DNA of 64,000 nt from Bog-756 sp963756515 (GTDB taxonomy: Bacteria > Actinomycetota > Acidimicrobiia > Acidimicrobiales > RAAP-2). Shown here piece by piece: positions 33,755 to 42,049 of this stretch; the first letter of the stretch is position 1, and every line of letters begins with the position of its first letter. The stretch spans positions 115,561 through 179,560 of the forward strand of contig CAVWNV010000010.1 of the NCBI GenBank assembly GCA_963756515.1, in the 5' to 3' direction. The translations under genes and the position numbers were made by a program. A model generated the notes under the pieces. That model did not search any database and was not told the DNA's origin. It was given only the letters and a program-made list of their open reading frames with translations.

Positions 33755-35623
33755 ATGCCAGGTAAGGGGCACGCCCTCCAGACCGACAACCCGACGATCG
33801 ACGCAGCTTTCCAATCCGCCCTCAAGCACCAGCTGCTCATCCTGGTCATGCTGGGGGTGCTGCTGGCCCTGGCCTGGAACATCGCCCGCGGTCTGCTCTA
33901 TCGGCGGGCGGTGGCCGCCGGCACCAGCCAGGCTCCGGCCCCCAGGCAGTGGCCTTATCCCGAACCAGCGGGCCGCCGGATGTTCCGGATCACCTTCGGC
34001 CTCCTCTGGCTGCTCGACGGCCTGCTTCAGCTCCAGCGGGCCATGCCCCTCGGCCTGCCCGGTTCGGTGATCACCCCGTCGGCCAGCACCAGCCCCGGGT
34101 GGGTCCGGCACCTGGTCAGTGTGGGTACCACCATCTGGTCGAACCACCCGGTCTCGGCGGCGGCGGCTACGGTCTGGATCCAGGTCGGCATCGGGGTCTT
34201 CCTTCTGGTGGCACCCCGCGGCTACTGGTCCCGGGCGGCCGGTGCAGTCAGTGTGGGCTGGGGCCTGGTGGTCTGGGTATTCGGCGAGGCCTTCGGCGGC
34301 ATCTTCGCCCATGGCAGCAGCTGGCTGTTCGGGCTGCCCGGCGGGGTGCTGTTCTACGTGGTGGCCGGGGTGCTGGTGGCCCTACCCGAGGCGTCGTGGG
34401 AGTCGCCCCGCCTGGGCAAGCGTCTCCTGCGGGTCATGGGGGCCTTCTTCGTGATCGTGGGCGTCCTGCAGGCATGGCCCGGTCGGGGCTTCTGGTCCGG
34501 CCAGGCTCACCCCTCGTCCGCCCCGGGCCCGCTCACCACCGCGGTGAGGCAGATGTCTCGGGTGTCGCAGCCGTCGGTCTTCGCCTCGTGGGTCCGCTCC
34601 TTCGGGTCGTTCCAGGCCGGTCACGCATGGCTGGTGAACATGGTCATCGTGGTCCTGCTGGTCGGTGTGGGCGCCGCCTTCCTGAGCAGCAACATCCGGG
34701 TGGTCCGGGTCGGTGTGATCATCGGTTCCGTCTTCTGCCTGGCCACCTGGGTCCTCATCCAGGACTTCGGCTTCTTCGGCGGCCTGGGCACCGATCCGAA
34801 CTCGATGATCCCGATGGCCCTGGTCTTCGCCGGCGGCTACCTGGCCGTGGTTCGGGTCCCGGTCCCGGCCACCCACACCGACCCGCAGCCGGAGGCGGCC
34901 GGGATCGCCCGGCCGGAGGCGGCCCCCACGCCGCCGGGCGTGGCCGGCTGGCTCGACCGTCTCAACCCCAACCATCTCCTGCGCTGGCTGGTGGCGGTGT
35001 GGGCGGTGGTCATCGTGTTCTTCGGCGCGGCCCCGATGGCGCTGGCCGCCACCAATCCCACCGCCGACCCCCTGCTCATCGAAGCGGCCAACGGAGAGCC
35101 CGACGTGGTCGACATCCCGTCGGCGCCCTTCGCCCTGACCGACACGAGCGGTCAGACCGTCTCTCTGGCCTCCCTGAAAGGCAAGACCGTGGTGCTCACC
35201 TTCCTCGACCCGGTCTGCACTTCGGACTGCCCGGTGATCGCCCAGGACCTCCGGCTGGCCGACGAGCAACTCGGCGCCCAGGCGCGGAACGTCGAGATGG
35301 TGGCCGTGGTCAACAACCCGCTGTACGACACCACGGCCCTCACGGCCGCCTTCGACCGGCAGGAGGGGCTCGATCATGTGGTCAACTGGACCTATCTCAC
35401 CGGGTCACTGGCCCAACTCCACCAGGTCTGGAACGAGTACGGGGTCCAGACCGAGGTCTCACCGGCCGGCAGCATGGTCGCCCACAGCGACATCCTCTAC
35501 CTGATCGACAGGCAGGGCCGGACGCGTGTGATCCTCAATGCCGACCCCGGGGACGGTAGCGCCGAGGGGTCCTCGTTCGTGGGCCAGCTCACCGGCCAGA
35601 TCAGCGACGTCGTCCACTCGTGA
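33755..35623 (+). CDS. polytopic membrane protein fused to SCO1/SenC domain
   Basis: A 622-residue fusion. Residues 1-450 contain about ten membrane segments (for example LLILVMLGVLLALAWNIARG, ITFGLLWLLDGLLQLQ, VNMVIVVLLVGVGAAFL). Residues ~452-622 form an SCO1/SenC thioredoxin-like copper chaperone. The copper ligands are the Cys pair in FLDPVCTSDCPVIAQDL and the His in MVAHSDILYLID. It should deliver copper to the CuA site of cytochrome oxidase subunit II, encoded 5.5 kb downstream. The ATG at 33755 is chosen as the first before the first helix. The following lipoprotein gene overlaps its stop (GTGA). Confidence 0.88.
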   Translation: MPGKGHALQTDNPTIDAAFQSALKHQLLILVMLGVLLALAWNIARGLLYRRAVAAGTSQAPAPRQWPYPEPAGRRMFRITFGLLWLLDGLLQLQRAMPLGLPGSVITPSASTSPGWVRHLVSVGTTIWSNHPVSAAAATVWIQVGIGVFLLVAPRGYWSRAAGAVSVGWGLVVWVFGEAFGGIFAHGSSWLFGLPGGVLFYVVAGVLVALPEASWESPRLGKRLLRVMGAFFVIVGVLQAWPGRGFWSGQAHPSSAPGPLTTAVRQMSRVSQPSVFASWVRSFGSFQAGHAWLVNMVIVVLLVGVGAAFLSSNIRVVRVGVIIGSVFCLATWVLIQDFGFFGGLGTDPNSMIPMALVFAGGYLAVVRVPVPATHTDPQPEAAGIARPEAAPTPPGVAGWLDRLNPNHLLRWLVAVWAVVIVFFGAAPMALAATNPTADPLLIEAANGEPDVVDIPSAPFALTDTSGQTVSLASLKGKTVVLTFLDPVCTSDCPVIAQDLRLADEQLGAQARNVEMVAVVNNPLYDTTALTAAFDRQEGLDHVVNWTYLTGSLAQLHQVWNEYGVQTEVSPAGSMVAHSDILYLIDRQGRTRVILNADPGDGSAEGSSFVGQLTGQISDVVHS

Positions 35624-36816
35624 CGTCCCCATTACGTCGACCCGGCCGGTGCCCCTTCGGAGCACGGCGGCTGTTGACGACGTTCGGTGTCGCGGTCCTG
35701 GGCACCGGGCTCCTGGCCGGCTGCACCTCCCCGCACTCGCCGGACGCCGGCGGAGGCCCGGCCGCGGTGGGCCCGGCCATCCCGCTCACCAGCTCCACGG
35801 TGGTGGGCACCACCACATGGGCCACCCTGGCCATGGGCCATCTCGACGACCCGCTCAACACGTTCTGGCAGCTCCTGGCCCTTACCGGTGCCGCCTCGTG
35901 GCAGCTGGGCACCCCGCCCGGTGTGGCCAGCAACGGTGGGTTGGTGATGTCGGCGCTACCTACCACCGTCCTGGCCGGATTCGGGCCCTCCCAGGACCTC
36001 TTGTACTCACCCCTGGCCCGGACCTCCGACCAGGGCTCGAGTTGGCAGCCCGGAGTTCTCCCCGCCGGCCTGTCCCCGGTGCCCGACGCCCTGGTCGAGG
36101 GAGACAAGCCCCTGGCCCTGCTGTCCACGGCCGGGGGAAAGGTGGTGGCCGGGACCGGGGACCTCTCGACGTGGACGCCGGTGACGACGGCCTCGGCGCT
36201 ACGCCGGCAGCCGGCCGCCGCCGGCTGCCACCTCCGTTCCCTCACCGCGGTGACAATCGATGCCGACGGCAGCACCGTGGTGGGGGCCTCCTGCACCCGG
36301 GGCGGCAGGGTCGGCCTGTTCGCGTCGTCCTCCACCGGATGGATGTTCACCGGACCGGACATCCCCGGGGCCGACGGCGGGTCCACCCAGGTGGTCCGTC
36401 TCGACCAGACCTCGGCGGGAACGGCGGCCCTGGTCAGTACCGGCAGCGGCCCGGCGGCCCGGCTGTTCGGCATGTGGAGCACCGACGGCCTGCGCACCTG
36501 GACGGTATCGGCCGCCCTCCCACTGAACGGGTCCTCGCTGTTGTCCACCGGTGTCACCGCTGCCGGGGGCTTCGTCGTCACCGCCCGAGGCCGGGGCACG
36601 GCCCGTTCGTCGTCGACACTCACCCCGGCGGGCTCGCACTGGCGACCCTTACCCCCACCGCCGTCAGGCACCACCACCGTGACGGCCACCCCCGTGGGTG
36701 GCTACGACGCTTTGGCCCCGGCCGGGTCCACGTTGTCGGTCTACGGGCTGGTCGGCGGCGGATGGACCCGGGTCCAACAACTACGGGTGGCGATCCAGTA
36801 TGGCTCGTCCAACTGA
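35620..36816 (+). CDS. lipoprotein, beta-propeller-like repeats
   Basis: A 398-residue exported lipoprotein: basic N-terminus, hydrophobic TFGVAVLGTGLLAG, and lipobox LLAGC with Cys at residue ~35. The rest is rich in Thr, Gly and Ser. It has recurrent sialidase/BNR-like phrases such as TSDQGSSWQPGVL and STDGLRTWTVSAAL, suggesting a beta-propeller. GTGA overlap with the SCO fusion gene indicates co-translation, so a role in oxidase assembly or copper handling outside the membrane is possible but unproven. Confidence 0.75.
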   Translation: MTSPLRRPGRCPFGARRLLTTFGVAVLGTGLLAGCTSPHSPDAGGGPAAVGPAIPLTSSTVVGTTTWATLAMGHLDDPLNTFWQLLALTGAASWQLGTPPGVASNGGLVMSALPTTVLAGFGPSQDLLYSPLARTSDQGSSWQPGVLPAGLSPVPDALVEGDKPLALLSTAGGKVVAGTGDLSTWTPVTTASALRRQPAAAGCHLRSLTAVTIDADGSTVVGASCTRGGRVGLFASSSTGWMFTGPDIPGADGGSTQVVRLDQTSAGTAALVSTGSGPAARLFGMWSTDGLRTWTVSAALPLNGSSLLSTGVTAAGGFVVTARGRGTARSSSTLTPAGSHWRPLPPPPSGTTTVTATPVGGYDALAPAGSTLSVYGLVGGGWTRVQQLRVAIQYGSSN

Positions 36817-36890
36817 ACACGCCCTCCGTGTCCGGCGGATTCCGCGGCCCGGTTCCTACCCGGACGGCGGGCGCGGCCCGAACCCGTCGA

Positions 36891-37748
36891 TCACCCGGAG
36901 CCACCCTGACGGTCGGCCCGCTCGAACTGCCGCTGGACGTCAGCCCAGACGAGCGGATCGTCGGTGCTCAGTTCCTCGTCCGTCCGGAGCAGGAAGAACG
37001 TTCCTACGCTGAGCAGCACGAGGAGCATCGCCAGTTTCGAAACGAAGCCGGCAATCTGCTGATCGTTGAGAGGACGGAGATCGATGGCCGTCCGCGACCC
37101 GGCGAACGTCCCGTACAGGGGGCGGGGCGAGAGGATGAGTACGAACGACAAGAAGGCGGGAACGACTCCTTGCGCGGCCAGATAGCCGAACCGAACGATG
37201 GGCTTCAACCGGGGTATGCCGGGCACCCGGCCCAGGACCGGCAGCCAGAGCACCAGGCCCGCCACCAGGACGATGACGTAGAGCAAGCCCCGGACGAGAG
37301 GTGACGATGCCTCGGTCTGGACCAGGGCGGGGGCCATCGATCCGACCAGCAGGACTGTGACCGTGACGATCGCCACCGGCGGTCGGCAGATTCGGACGAG
37401 AGCGGCGTCGACGATGGCCGGACGGGTCGCCCACTCGAGGAGGTCATGCGGCAGCCCGAGCAGAAGCATCGGAGCAACGGCCAGAACGAGCAGAAGGCGC
37501 TGGAACACCAGTGCCGTGAGGGACCAGTGGGCGGCCAGATCAGCCACCGGCCAGGTCAGCGCGAGTGCCAGTGTCGTGACCGCACCGGCGAAGAGCCCCA
37601 TCTGGTGACGGGACCAGCGGATCGGGCGCCTACCCGAGCGCAGCAGCTGCCGGTGCCCGACGATGGTCAGCGACACCGCCATCACCATGATCGCCCAGGT
37701 GGTGGCGTGGAAGTCCCACCCCAGCGGGTCGACCGATGCGACGGCCAT
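36891..37748 (-). CDS. CtaG-like cytochrome c oxidase assembly protein (1)
   Basis: A 285-residue protein with about seven membrane segments, of the Caa3_CtaG family. Visible family parts are LDLRPLNDQQIAGFVSKLAM, RLLLVLAVAPMLLLGLPHDL and GYLAAQGVVPAFLSFVLIL. CtaG proteins help assemble the copper centre of caa3/aa3 oxidases. It is transcribed against the neighbouring oxidase genes and is the first of two CtaG-like proteins in the cluster. ATG 37748 is preceded by an in-frame GTG. Confidence 0.85.
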   Translation of the reverse strand: MAVASVDPLGWDFHATTWAIMVMAVSLTIVGHRQLLRSGRRPIRWSRHQMGLFAGAVTTLALALTWPVADLAAHWSLTALVFQRLLLVLAVAPMLLLGLPHDLLEWATRPAIVDAALVRICRPPVAIVTVTVLLVGSMAPALVQTEASSPLVRGLLYVIVLVAGLVLWLPVLGRVPGIPRLKPIVRFGYLAAQGVVPAFLSFVLILSPRPLYGTFAGSRTAIDLRPLNDQQIAGFVSKLAMLLVLLSVGTFFLLRTDEELSTDDPLVWADVQRQFERADRQGGSG

Positions 37749-38064
37749 CACCGACGACTCATCGATGTCTGCCGCCGGACCGGTCGGGGTGACCTCGTCG
37801 ACCTACTCGGGCGGGATGGTCCGGGGGGCTCCTGCGGACCGGAACGGGGACCCGGTCGACGGCCCCCGTTCCGGAACGGGGCAGGGGCCCGGGGTTGAAG
37901 CAACGTGGAACTTGGCCGTCGCCGGAGCTCACAGGCGCGATGCTACCGCCTCGGGGGGTTCGGTCCCGACTGACCGCACCGCACGCCGACACGCCATCCG
38001 AGTGCCGGCCTGGTGTCGGGGCGGTACCGGGATAGCCTCGACCTCGACAGAGAAGGACGGGACG

Positions 38065-38922
38065 ATGCAGCTGCCTCCCAACTGGCAAGTGACGCCGATC
38101 GCACTGGTGGCGTTGGCGGTGGGGATCGCCTACGAGGTCGGACTGCGCCGGTTGGCCCGTCGGCAGGCCCCGGAGCACCGCTGGGCTGTGCGCCGGCGTA
38201 GTTGGGCGTTCTCCGCCGGACTGACCGGGCTCATCGTGGTGGTCTCGGGTCCGCTGGATCGGTGGGCCATGGCCTGGCTGAGCATCCACATGGTGCTCCA
38301 CGTACTGGAGATGTTCTACCTTCCACCTCTGCTGATCATCGGCGCTCCCTGGGTGCCGCTGCTCTTCGCCCTTCCGGTCGACAGGCGGCGGCGACTGCTC
38401 CGCTTCTACTACCGCTCGCCCTGGACGGCCGGGCTCCGTGGGCTCTGGGCCGTGTTGACCAACCCCGTCGTCGCCATCCTCCTCTTCAACGGTGTGATGG
38501 TCGTCTGGCACCTACCCGTGGTCTTCGACTGGGCCGCCAGCCGTGACTGGGTGATGAACTGGCTGATGGCGCCCAGTTTTCTCGTCGTTGGCCTGTTGTT
38601 CTGGCGCATCATCCTGCCGTCCCACCCCTGGGGGCCACGAGGAACCACGAGGATCCAGATCGGGGCGATCGTCGTGACGGCCTTCGAGATGCTGGTCCTG
38701 GCCATGGCCATGTCCATCTTCACCAAGGCCCCCTGGTACTCGATGAACATCGTGATGGACGGACCCGTGGCCGCCCTCCGGGATCAGCGCTACGCGGCGG
38801 GAATCCTCTGGATATGCGGGGACTTCTGGGCCATCCCGGCGCTGGTACTCGTGGGATATCGGCTCTATGGAACGGACGGCGGGGTGTCGGCCTCCCTGGA
38901 GCGCGCGCTGGGCCGGGTCTGA
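38065..38922 (+). CDS. CtaG-like cytochrome c oxidase assembly protein (2)
   Basis: A 285-residue polytopic protein, also Caa3_CtaG-like. It has PLDRWAMAWLSIHMVLHVLE, then MFYLPPLLIIGAPWVPLLFA, then LFNGVMVVWHLPVVFDWAAS and WICGDFWAIPALVL. The conserved HMVLH and WHLP His residues are plausible copper ligands. It is only distantly similar to the 36891 product, so the two probably have separate duties. An AGAAGGACGG site precedes the ATG. Its last 58 bp overlap the convergent gene at 38865. Confidence 0.87.
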   Translation: MQLPPNWQVTPIALVALAVGIAYEVGLRRLARRQAPEHRWAVRRRSWAFSAGLTGLIVVVSGPLDRWAMAWLSIHMVLHVLEMFYLPPLLIIGAPWVPLLFALPVDRRRRLLRFYYRSPWTAGLRGLWAVLTNPVVAILLFNGVMVVWHLPVVFDWAASRDWVMNWLMAPSFLVVGLLFWRIILPSHPWGPRGTTRIQIGAIVVTAFEMLVLAMAMSIFTKAPWYSMNIVMDGPVAALRDQRYAAGILWICGDFWAIPALVLVGYRLYGTDGGVSASLERALGRV

Positions 38923-39311
38923 ATCGGACCCGGCTGGCCCGTGTCCGGCTCTCCGTCGGCCTCGACGTGGCGGACGTATCGGTTCCACGCTTCGAGCTCC
39001 TCGTCGGCAACGGCTGGCCCGGCGCCGGACGGCTGGCCCGACGGTCGACGAACCCGGTCGTTCCCTTGCAGGAGGTTCCACCACATGTAGACGGCGAAGC
39101 CGGCAAAGAGGGGCCACTCGAAGACGTACATCCAGCTGAAGGTGTGTCCCCCCAGGGCCCGCCCAGCTCGAAGGCGAAGGCGCCGCAGCAGACGATGAGC
39201 CCGGCGGTCAAGCGTGAAGTGGAGCCAGAACGCATCCCTTCCGGTCAGCCGTACCGGCTGCTGACTGGTCGGGACGGCGTCACGGGACTCGACCTGTTCC
39301 ACTCCGGCCAC
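38865..39311 (-). CDS. small membrane protein of the oxidase cluster
   Basis: A 148-residue protein with one or two hydrophobic stretches. The best is FSWMYVFEWPLFAGFAVYMW followed by WNLLQG, then a soluble tail with DEELEAWNRYVRHVEADG. The FEWPLF...YMWWN and LEAWNRY phrases recur in actinobacterial small membrane proteins near cytochrome oxidase or electron-transfer genes. Function unknown. The gene overlaps the end of the convergent CtaG-like gene. Confidence 0.7.
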   Translation of the reverse strand: MAGVEQVESRDAVPTSQQPVRLTGRDAFWLHFTLDRRAHRLLRRLRLRAGRALGGHTFSWMYVFEWPLFAGFAVYMWWNLLQGNDRVRRPSGQPSGAGPAVADEELEAWNRYVRHVEADGEPDTGQPGPIQTRPSARSREADTPPSVP

Positions 39312-39449
39312 CCTACCGCCACCCTCAGACGCCGAGCGGTGTGCCCGACGGGGATTGCCTCACCGTCCAGCCGAGGGCTCGTCCCGCTCCCTCACGGGTG
39401 GCTACCATCGGAGGAGTCGGAGAGCGTCGAAGCACCGGGAAGGGGAGCG

Positions 39450-39830
39450 ATGGATGGCGCCCCAGAACCGAAGGGCCACATGACCGGAACGGAAACCGGG
39501 GCTCGAGCGGCCCGGGCCTTGCGCCGGGCGTGGGCGACCGACAAGGGCCGTCGACGGATCGTGATCTCCGGGGCCCTGGTCATCGCCATCGTCACCATCG
39601 CCGTGGTCGCCTCGCTGTTCGCCTCGCTGGCCGGTCAGAGCCAGTCCTACCGGGACGGCTACTCGGCCGGAGGGGCGGCGTACACGGCCTACGGCGACTC
39701 GTCGGTCACCTCCACCCAGGCCTGCAGGGACGAAGAGGTCGGGCCGGGCGGACGACCCGCCCATGACGACCCGGCCCAGTGGGTCCAGGGATGTGCCGAC
39801 GCGTTCAATCTGGCCCAGTCCGACAATTAG
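39450..39830 (+). CDS. small single-pass membrane protein
   Basis: A 126-residue protein: a basic N-terminal region, one helix (IVISGALVIAIVTIAVVASL) near residues 43-62, and an exported tail with GYSAGGAAYTAYGDSS and two Cys (ACRDEEVG, QGCADAF). The Cys pair could form a disulfide. An AAGGGGAG site precedes the ATG. No family recognised; its place in the oxidase cluster is the only clue. Confidence 0.65.
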   Translation: MDGAPEPKGHMTGTETGARAARALRRAWATDKGRRRIVISGALVIAIVTIAVVASLFASLAGQSQSYRDGYSAGGAAYTAYGDSSVTSTQACRDEEVGPGGRPAHDDPAQWVQGCADAFNLAQSDN

Positions 39831-39895
39831 CCGATTGCCAGTTGGGGTCGCCCGCCCGACTCGGCGATGCGGCGGTCCGGGTCGAGCCGCCTGGG

Positions 39896-40135
39896 TCAGG
39901 AGCCGGGTGGCCAGTTCTCCATCAGGTCCGATTTGTAGGCCACGAGCAGCACAAATGCGACCGTGTAGAAGGCCACGACGAACAAGGTCAGCGTGAGCTG
40001 GGAGTAGGTCACGATCGCCACCAGGACCAGCACGCAGTACAAGAAAGTGGCGGCTCGGCCCTGCCAGGTCAGGGCGGCCACTCTGAGGCCCCCCTCCTTC
40101 TTCCCGAACCAAAGTGGTGGATCTCCCCGCTCCAT
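39896..40135 (-). CDS. 79-residue membrane protein
   Basis: A short protein with two adjacent hydrophobic segments, TFLYCVLVLVAIVTYSQLTL and VVAFYTVAFVLLVAY, and a basic N-terminus. It looks like a two-helix inner-membrane protein. Its role is unknown. It is encoded on the opposite strand to the oxidase operon, whose first gene starts 250 bp away, so the two may share a promoter region. Confidence 0.65.
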   Translation of the reverse strand: MERGDPPLWFGKKEGGLRVAALTWQGRAATFLYCVLVLVAIVTYSQLTLTLFVVAFYTVAFVLLVAYKSDLMENWPPGS

Positions 40136-40385
40136 GGACCCACGGTATCGCCCGGGCCGCCGCGGCCGGAGCCCTGGTTCAACCCGTTCTCGACCCGGCA
40201 AACCGGCATCTGAGCGCCTGGCCGGCTGCTTCGCCCGGAAGTCGAGACTTCGTGCGGAATTCCGCCGCTCGAAAGTAGTGCGTGACAAGCAGACGAAGAG
40301 TCACTACGCTCCGCCCTATTCGGGTTTGGGCTGCATCCGCAGTGCAAATGTTCCGGGGAGTACGTCGCCGAAGGGGGATTCACCT

Positions 40386-41147
40386 ATGGCCGACACACCG
40401 GAGGGGGTAGATGCGTCCACTGACGCACCCGCCGTTCCCGAAGCACCGGACGCTCCGGCGGTCGGCAAACCCCGCCCGCTCGGCCTGATCCTGACCGTGG
40501 TCATCGCACTGGTCGCCCTTGGCGTCGTGGGTCTTCTCTTCCACTCCCAGTACTACAAGCCGCCGGCGGGAACGCTGGTGGCTACGCCGGCCGGCACGGC
40601 GGTGGTCGACGGAAGGACGCTCCAACACGTCAACCTGGCCTTCAACACGTATCCGGACTCCACCGGCATGGTGAACGGAGCACCGATCCATCCGAGCGGT
40701 AATCCGGGCTGGCCGGCGTACGGGCCCACCAATCAGTTCCAGATCCCCGCCCACGCCCTCGTGACCGTGACCGTGCGTCAGTACGACTCGGGTGGCGCTC
40801 TCAACAACCCGTTTTTTGCCACCGTACGCGGAACCGTGGGCGACGTGGCCATCGTCAACGGCAAGGTGGTGCACTCCGTCGACCCCAACAACGTTGGTCA
40901 CACGTTCACCGTGCGCGGTATACCGGGGACCGATCCGGGCTTCTTCCTGAGCGTGCCGTTCCCGGCGGTGCCCGGCGACAGTCAGACGGACAACGGCCAG
41001 TACGAGTCGGTGGCGTTCAGCTTCGTGTCCGGTGCCAAGGGGACATACGCCTGGAACTGTGAGTTCCCCTGCGGCACACAGATCGCCGGCTTCGGCGGAC
41101 CGATGTCGGCCTTCGGATTCATGTCGGGATTCATACATGTCGTCTGA
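40386..41147 (+). CDS. membrane-anchored cupredoxin-like protein
   Basis: A 253-residue protein with an N-terminal helix (LGLILTVVIALVALGVVGLL) and an exported domain of cupredoxin type. The C-terminal loop is NCEFPCGTQIAGFGGPMSAF, preceded by VGHTFTVRGIPG. This resembles the CuA loop of oxidase subunit II (C-x3-C ... M), but the loop His is missing, so it would bind copper differently or not at all. Its stop overlaps the ctaC start by 11 bp. Copper transfer to ctaC or an accessory electron-transfer role is an inference. Confidence 0.75.
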   Translation: MADTPEGVDASTDAPAVPEAPDAPAVGKPRPLGLILTVVIALVALGVVGLLFHSQYYKPPAGTLVATPAGTAVVDGRTLQHVNLAFNTYPDSTGMVNGAPIHPSGNPGWPAYGPTNQFQIPAHALVTVTVRQYDSGGALNNPFFATVRGTVGDVAIVNGKVVHSVDPNNVGHTFTVRGIPGTDPGFFLSVPFPAVPGDSQTDNGQYESVAFSFVSGAKGTYAWNCEFPCGTQIAGFGGPMSAFGFMSGFIHVV

Positions 41148-41973
41148 GGAGCACGGATTGGAGGAAGACGGAGCCGATCCGCCTCCGGAGTTGAAGCCGT
41201 TCTTCTCCCGGGCCGGGGGAAAGATCTTCATCATCTGGCTGGCCATGACCGCCGTCGGGGTACTCATCGGCGCCTACGCCCCGCACCATCTCCTCCCGAC
41301 CATGTTGTCGACGCAGGGGACGAAGGTGTGGCAGACCATCGTGCTGTTCACCGTCCTGGCCGCCCCGGTGGCCGCCTTTGTCTACGCCGTCGGCCTCTAC
41401 AGTCTGCTCGGCTGGAGGGCCCGCGGCTTTGGGAACAGCGACGAACCTCCACCGGATGGACCGTCCCTCCGTGGCGACGCTCCCATGACGGCGCTGTGGG
41501 TCGCAGCCTCCTCGGTGTTGGTGATCATTCTCCTCGTGTGGGGATTGGGCGAGTTCACCGCCGAACAGACGACCCATCCCGATGCCCTCCAGGTCGACGT
41601 CACCGGCCAGCAGTGGCTCTGGACCTTCTCCTATCCGGGTGCGGACAACGTGGAGACCCGGTCCCTCGTCCTACCCATCAACCGTCCGGTGGAGTTCTTG
41701 GTCACCTCGGTGGACGTCACGCACGGCTTCTGGCCCGCCGCCCTCGGCGTGCAGGTCGACGCCAACCCCAATACCACCACGGTCATCGAGGCCACACCGG
41801 ACAAGCTGGGCGGATTCACGGTGCGATGCAGCCAGCTGTGCGGTCTGTACCACTCCTTCATGTATGCGTCGGGGGCTGTGGTCACGCCGCAGAAGTTCGC
41901 GGTCTGGTTGCACGGCCACGGCGTGCCGGTGGCCAAGGCCGCCGAGGCGGCGGACACGTCGGCACCGACATGA
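41137..41973 (+). CDS. ctaC: cytochrome c oxidase subunit II
   Basis: A 278-residue subunit II with two membrane helices (IFIIWLAMTAVGVLIGAYAP and VLFTVLAAPVAAFVYAVG, with a further segment at LWVAASSVLVIILLVWGL). The exported CuA domain carries WLWTFSYPG, His in VDVTHGFWPAAL, and CSQLCGLYHSFM, giving the Cys, Cys, His and Met ligands. The residue between the two Cys that is usually Glu is Gln. It accepts electrons from cytochrome c and passes them to subunit I. The ATG at 41137 overlaps the upstream gene. Confidence 0.93.
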   Translation: MSSEEHGLEEDGADPPPELKPFFSRAGGKIFIIWLAMTAVGVLIGAYAPHHLLPTMLSTQGTKVWQTIVLFTVLAAPVAAFVYAVGLYSLLGWRARGFGNSDEPPPDGPSLRGDAPMTALWVAASSVLVIILLVWGLGEFTAEQTTHPDALQVDVTGQQWLWTFSYPGADNVETRSLVLPINRPVEFLVTSVDVTHGFWPAALGVQVDANPNTTTVIEATPDKLGGFTVRCSQLCGLYHSFMYASGAVVTPQKFAVWLHGHGVPVAKAAEAADTSAPT

Positions 41974-42010
41974 GACGCCCACGGTCCTCCTCGATCACTG
42001 CGCCACAGTG

Positions 42011-42026
42011 CCCCGCCTCGGCGGGG
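42011..42026 (+). other. intercistronic hairpin
   Basis: CCCCGCC and GGCGGGG at 42011-42017 and 42020-42026 form a perfect stem between the ctaC stop and the ctaD start. It could stabilise or partly terminate the message; no U-tract follows. Confidence 0.45.
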
Positions 42027-42049
42027 AGCGGTAGCGAAAGGGTACAAAC

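Noticed and set aside
40270..40312. Possible hairpin GTGAC/GTCAC upstream of the cupredoxin gene
   Set aside because: Only a five-base stem survives inspection; the flanking bases do not pair.
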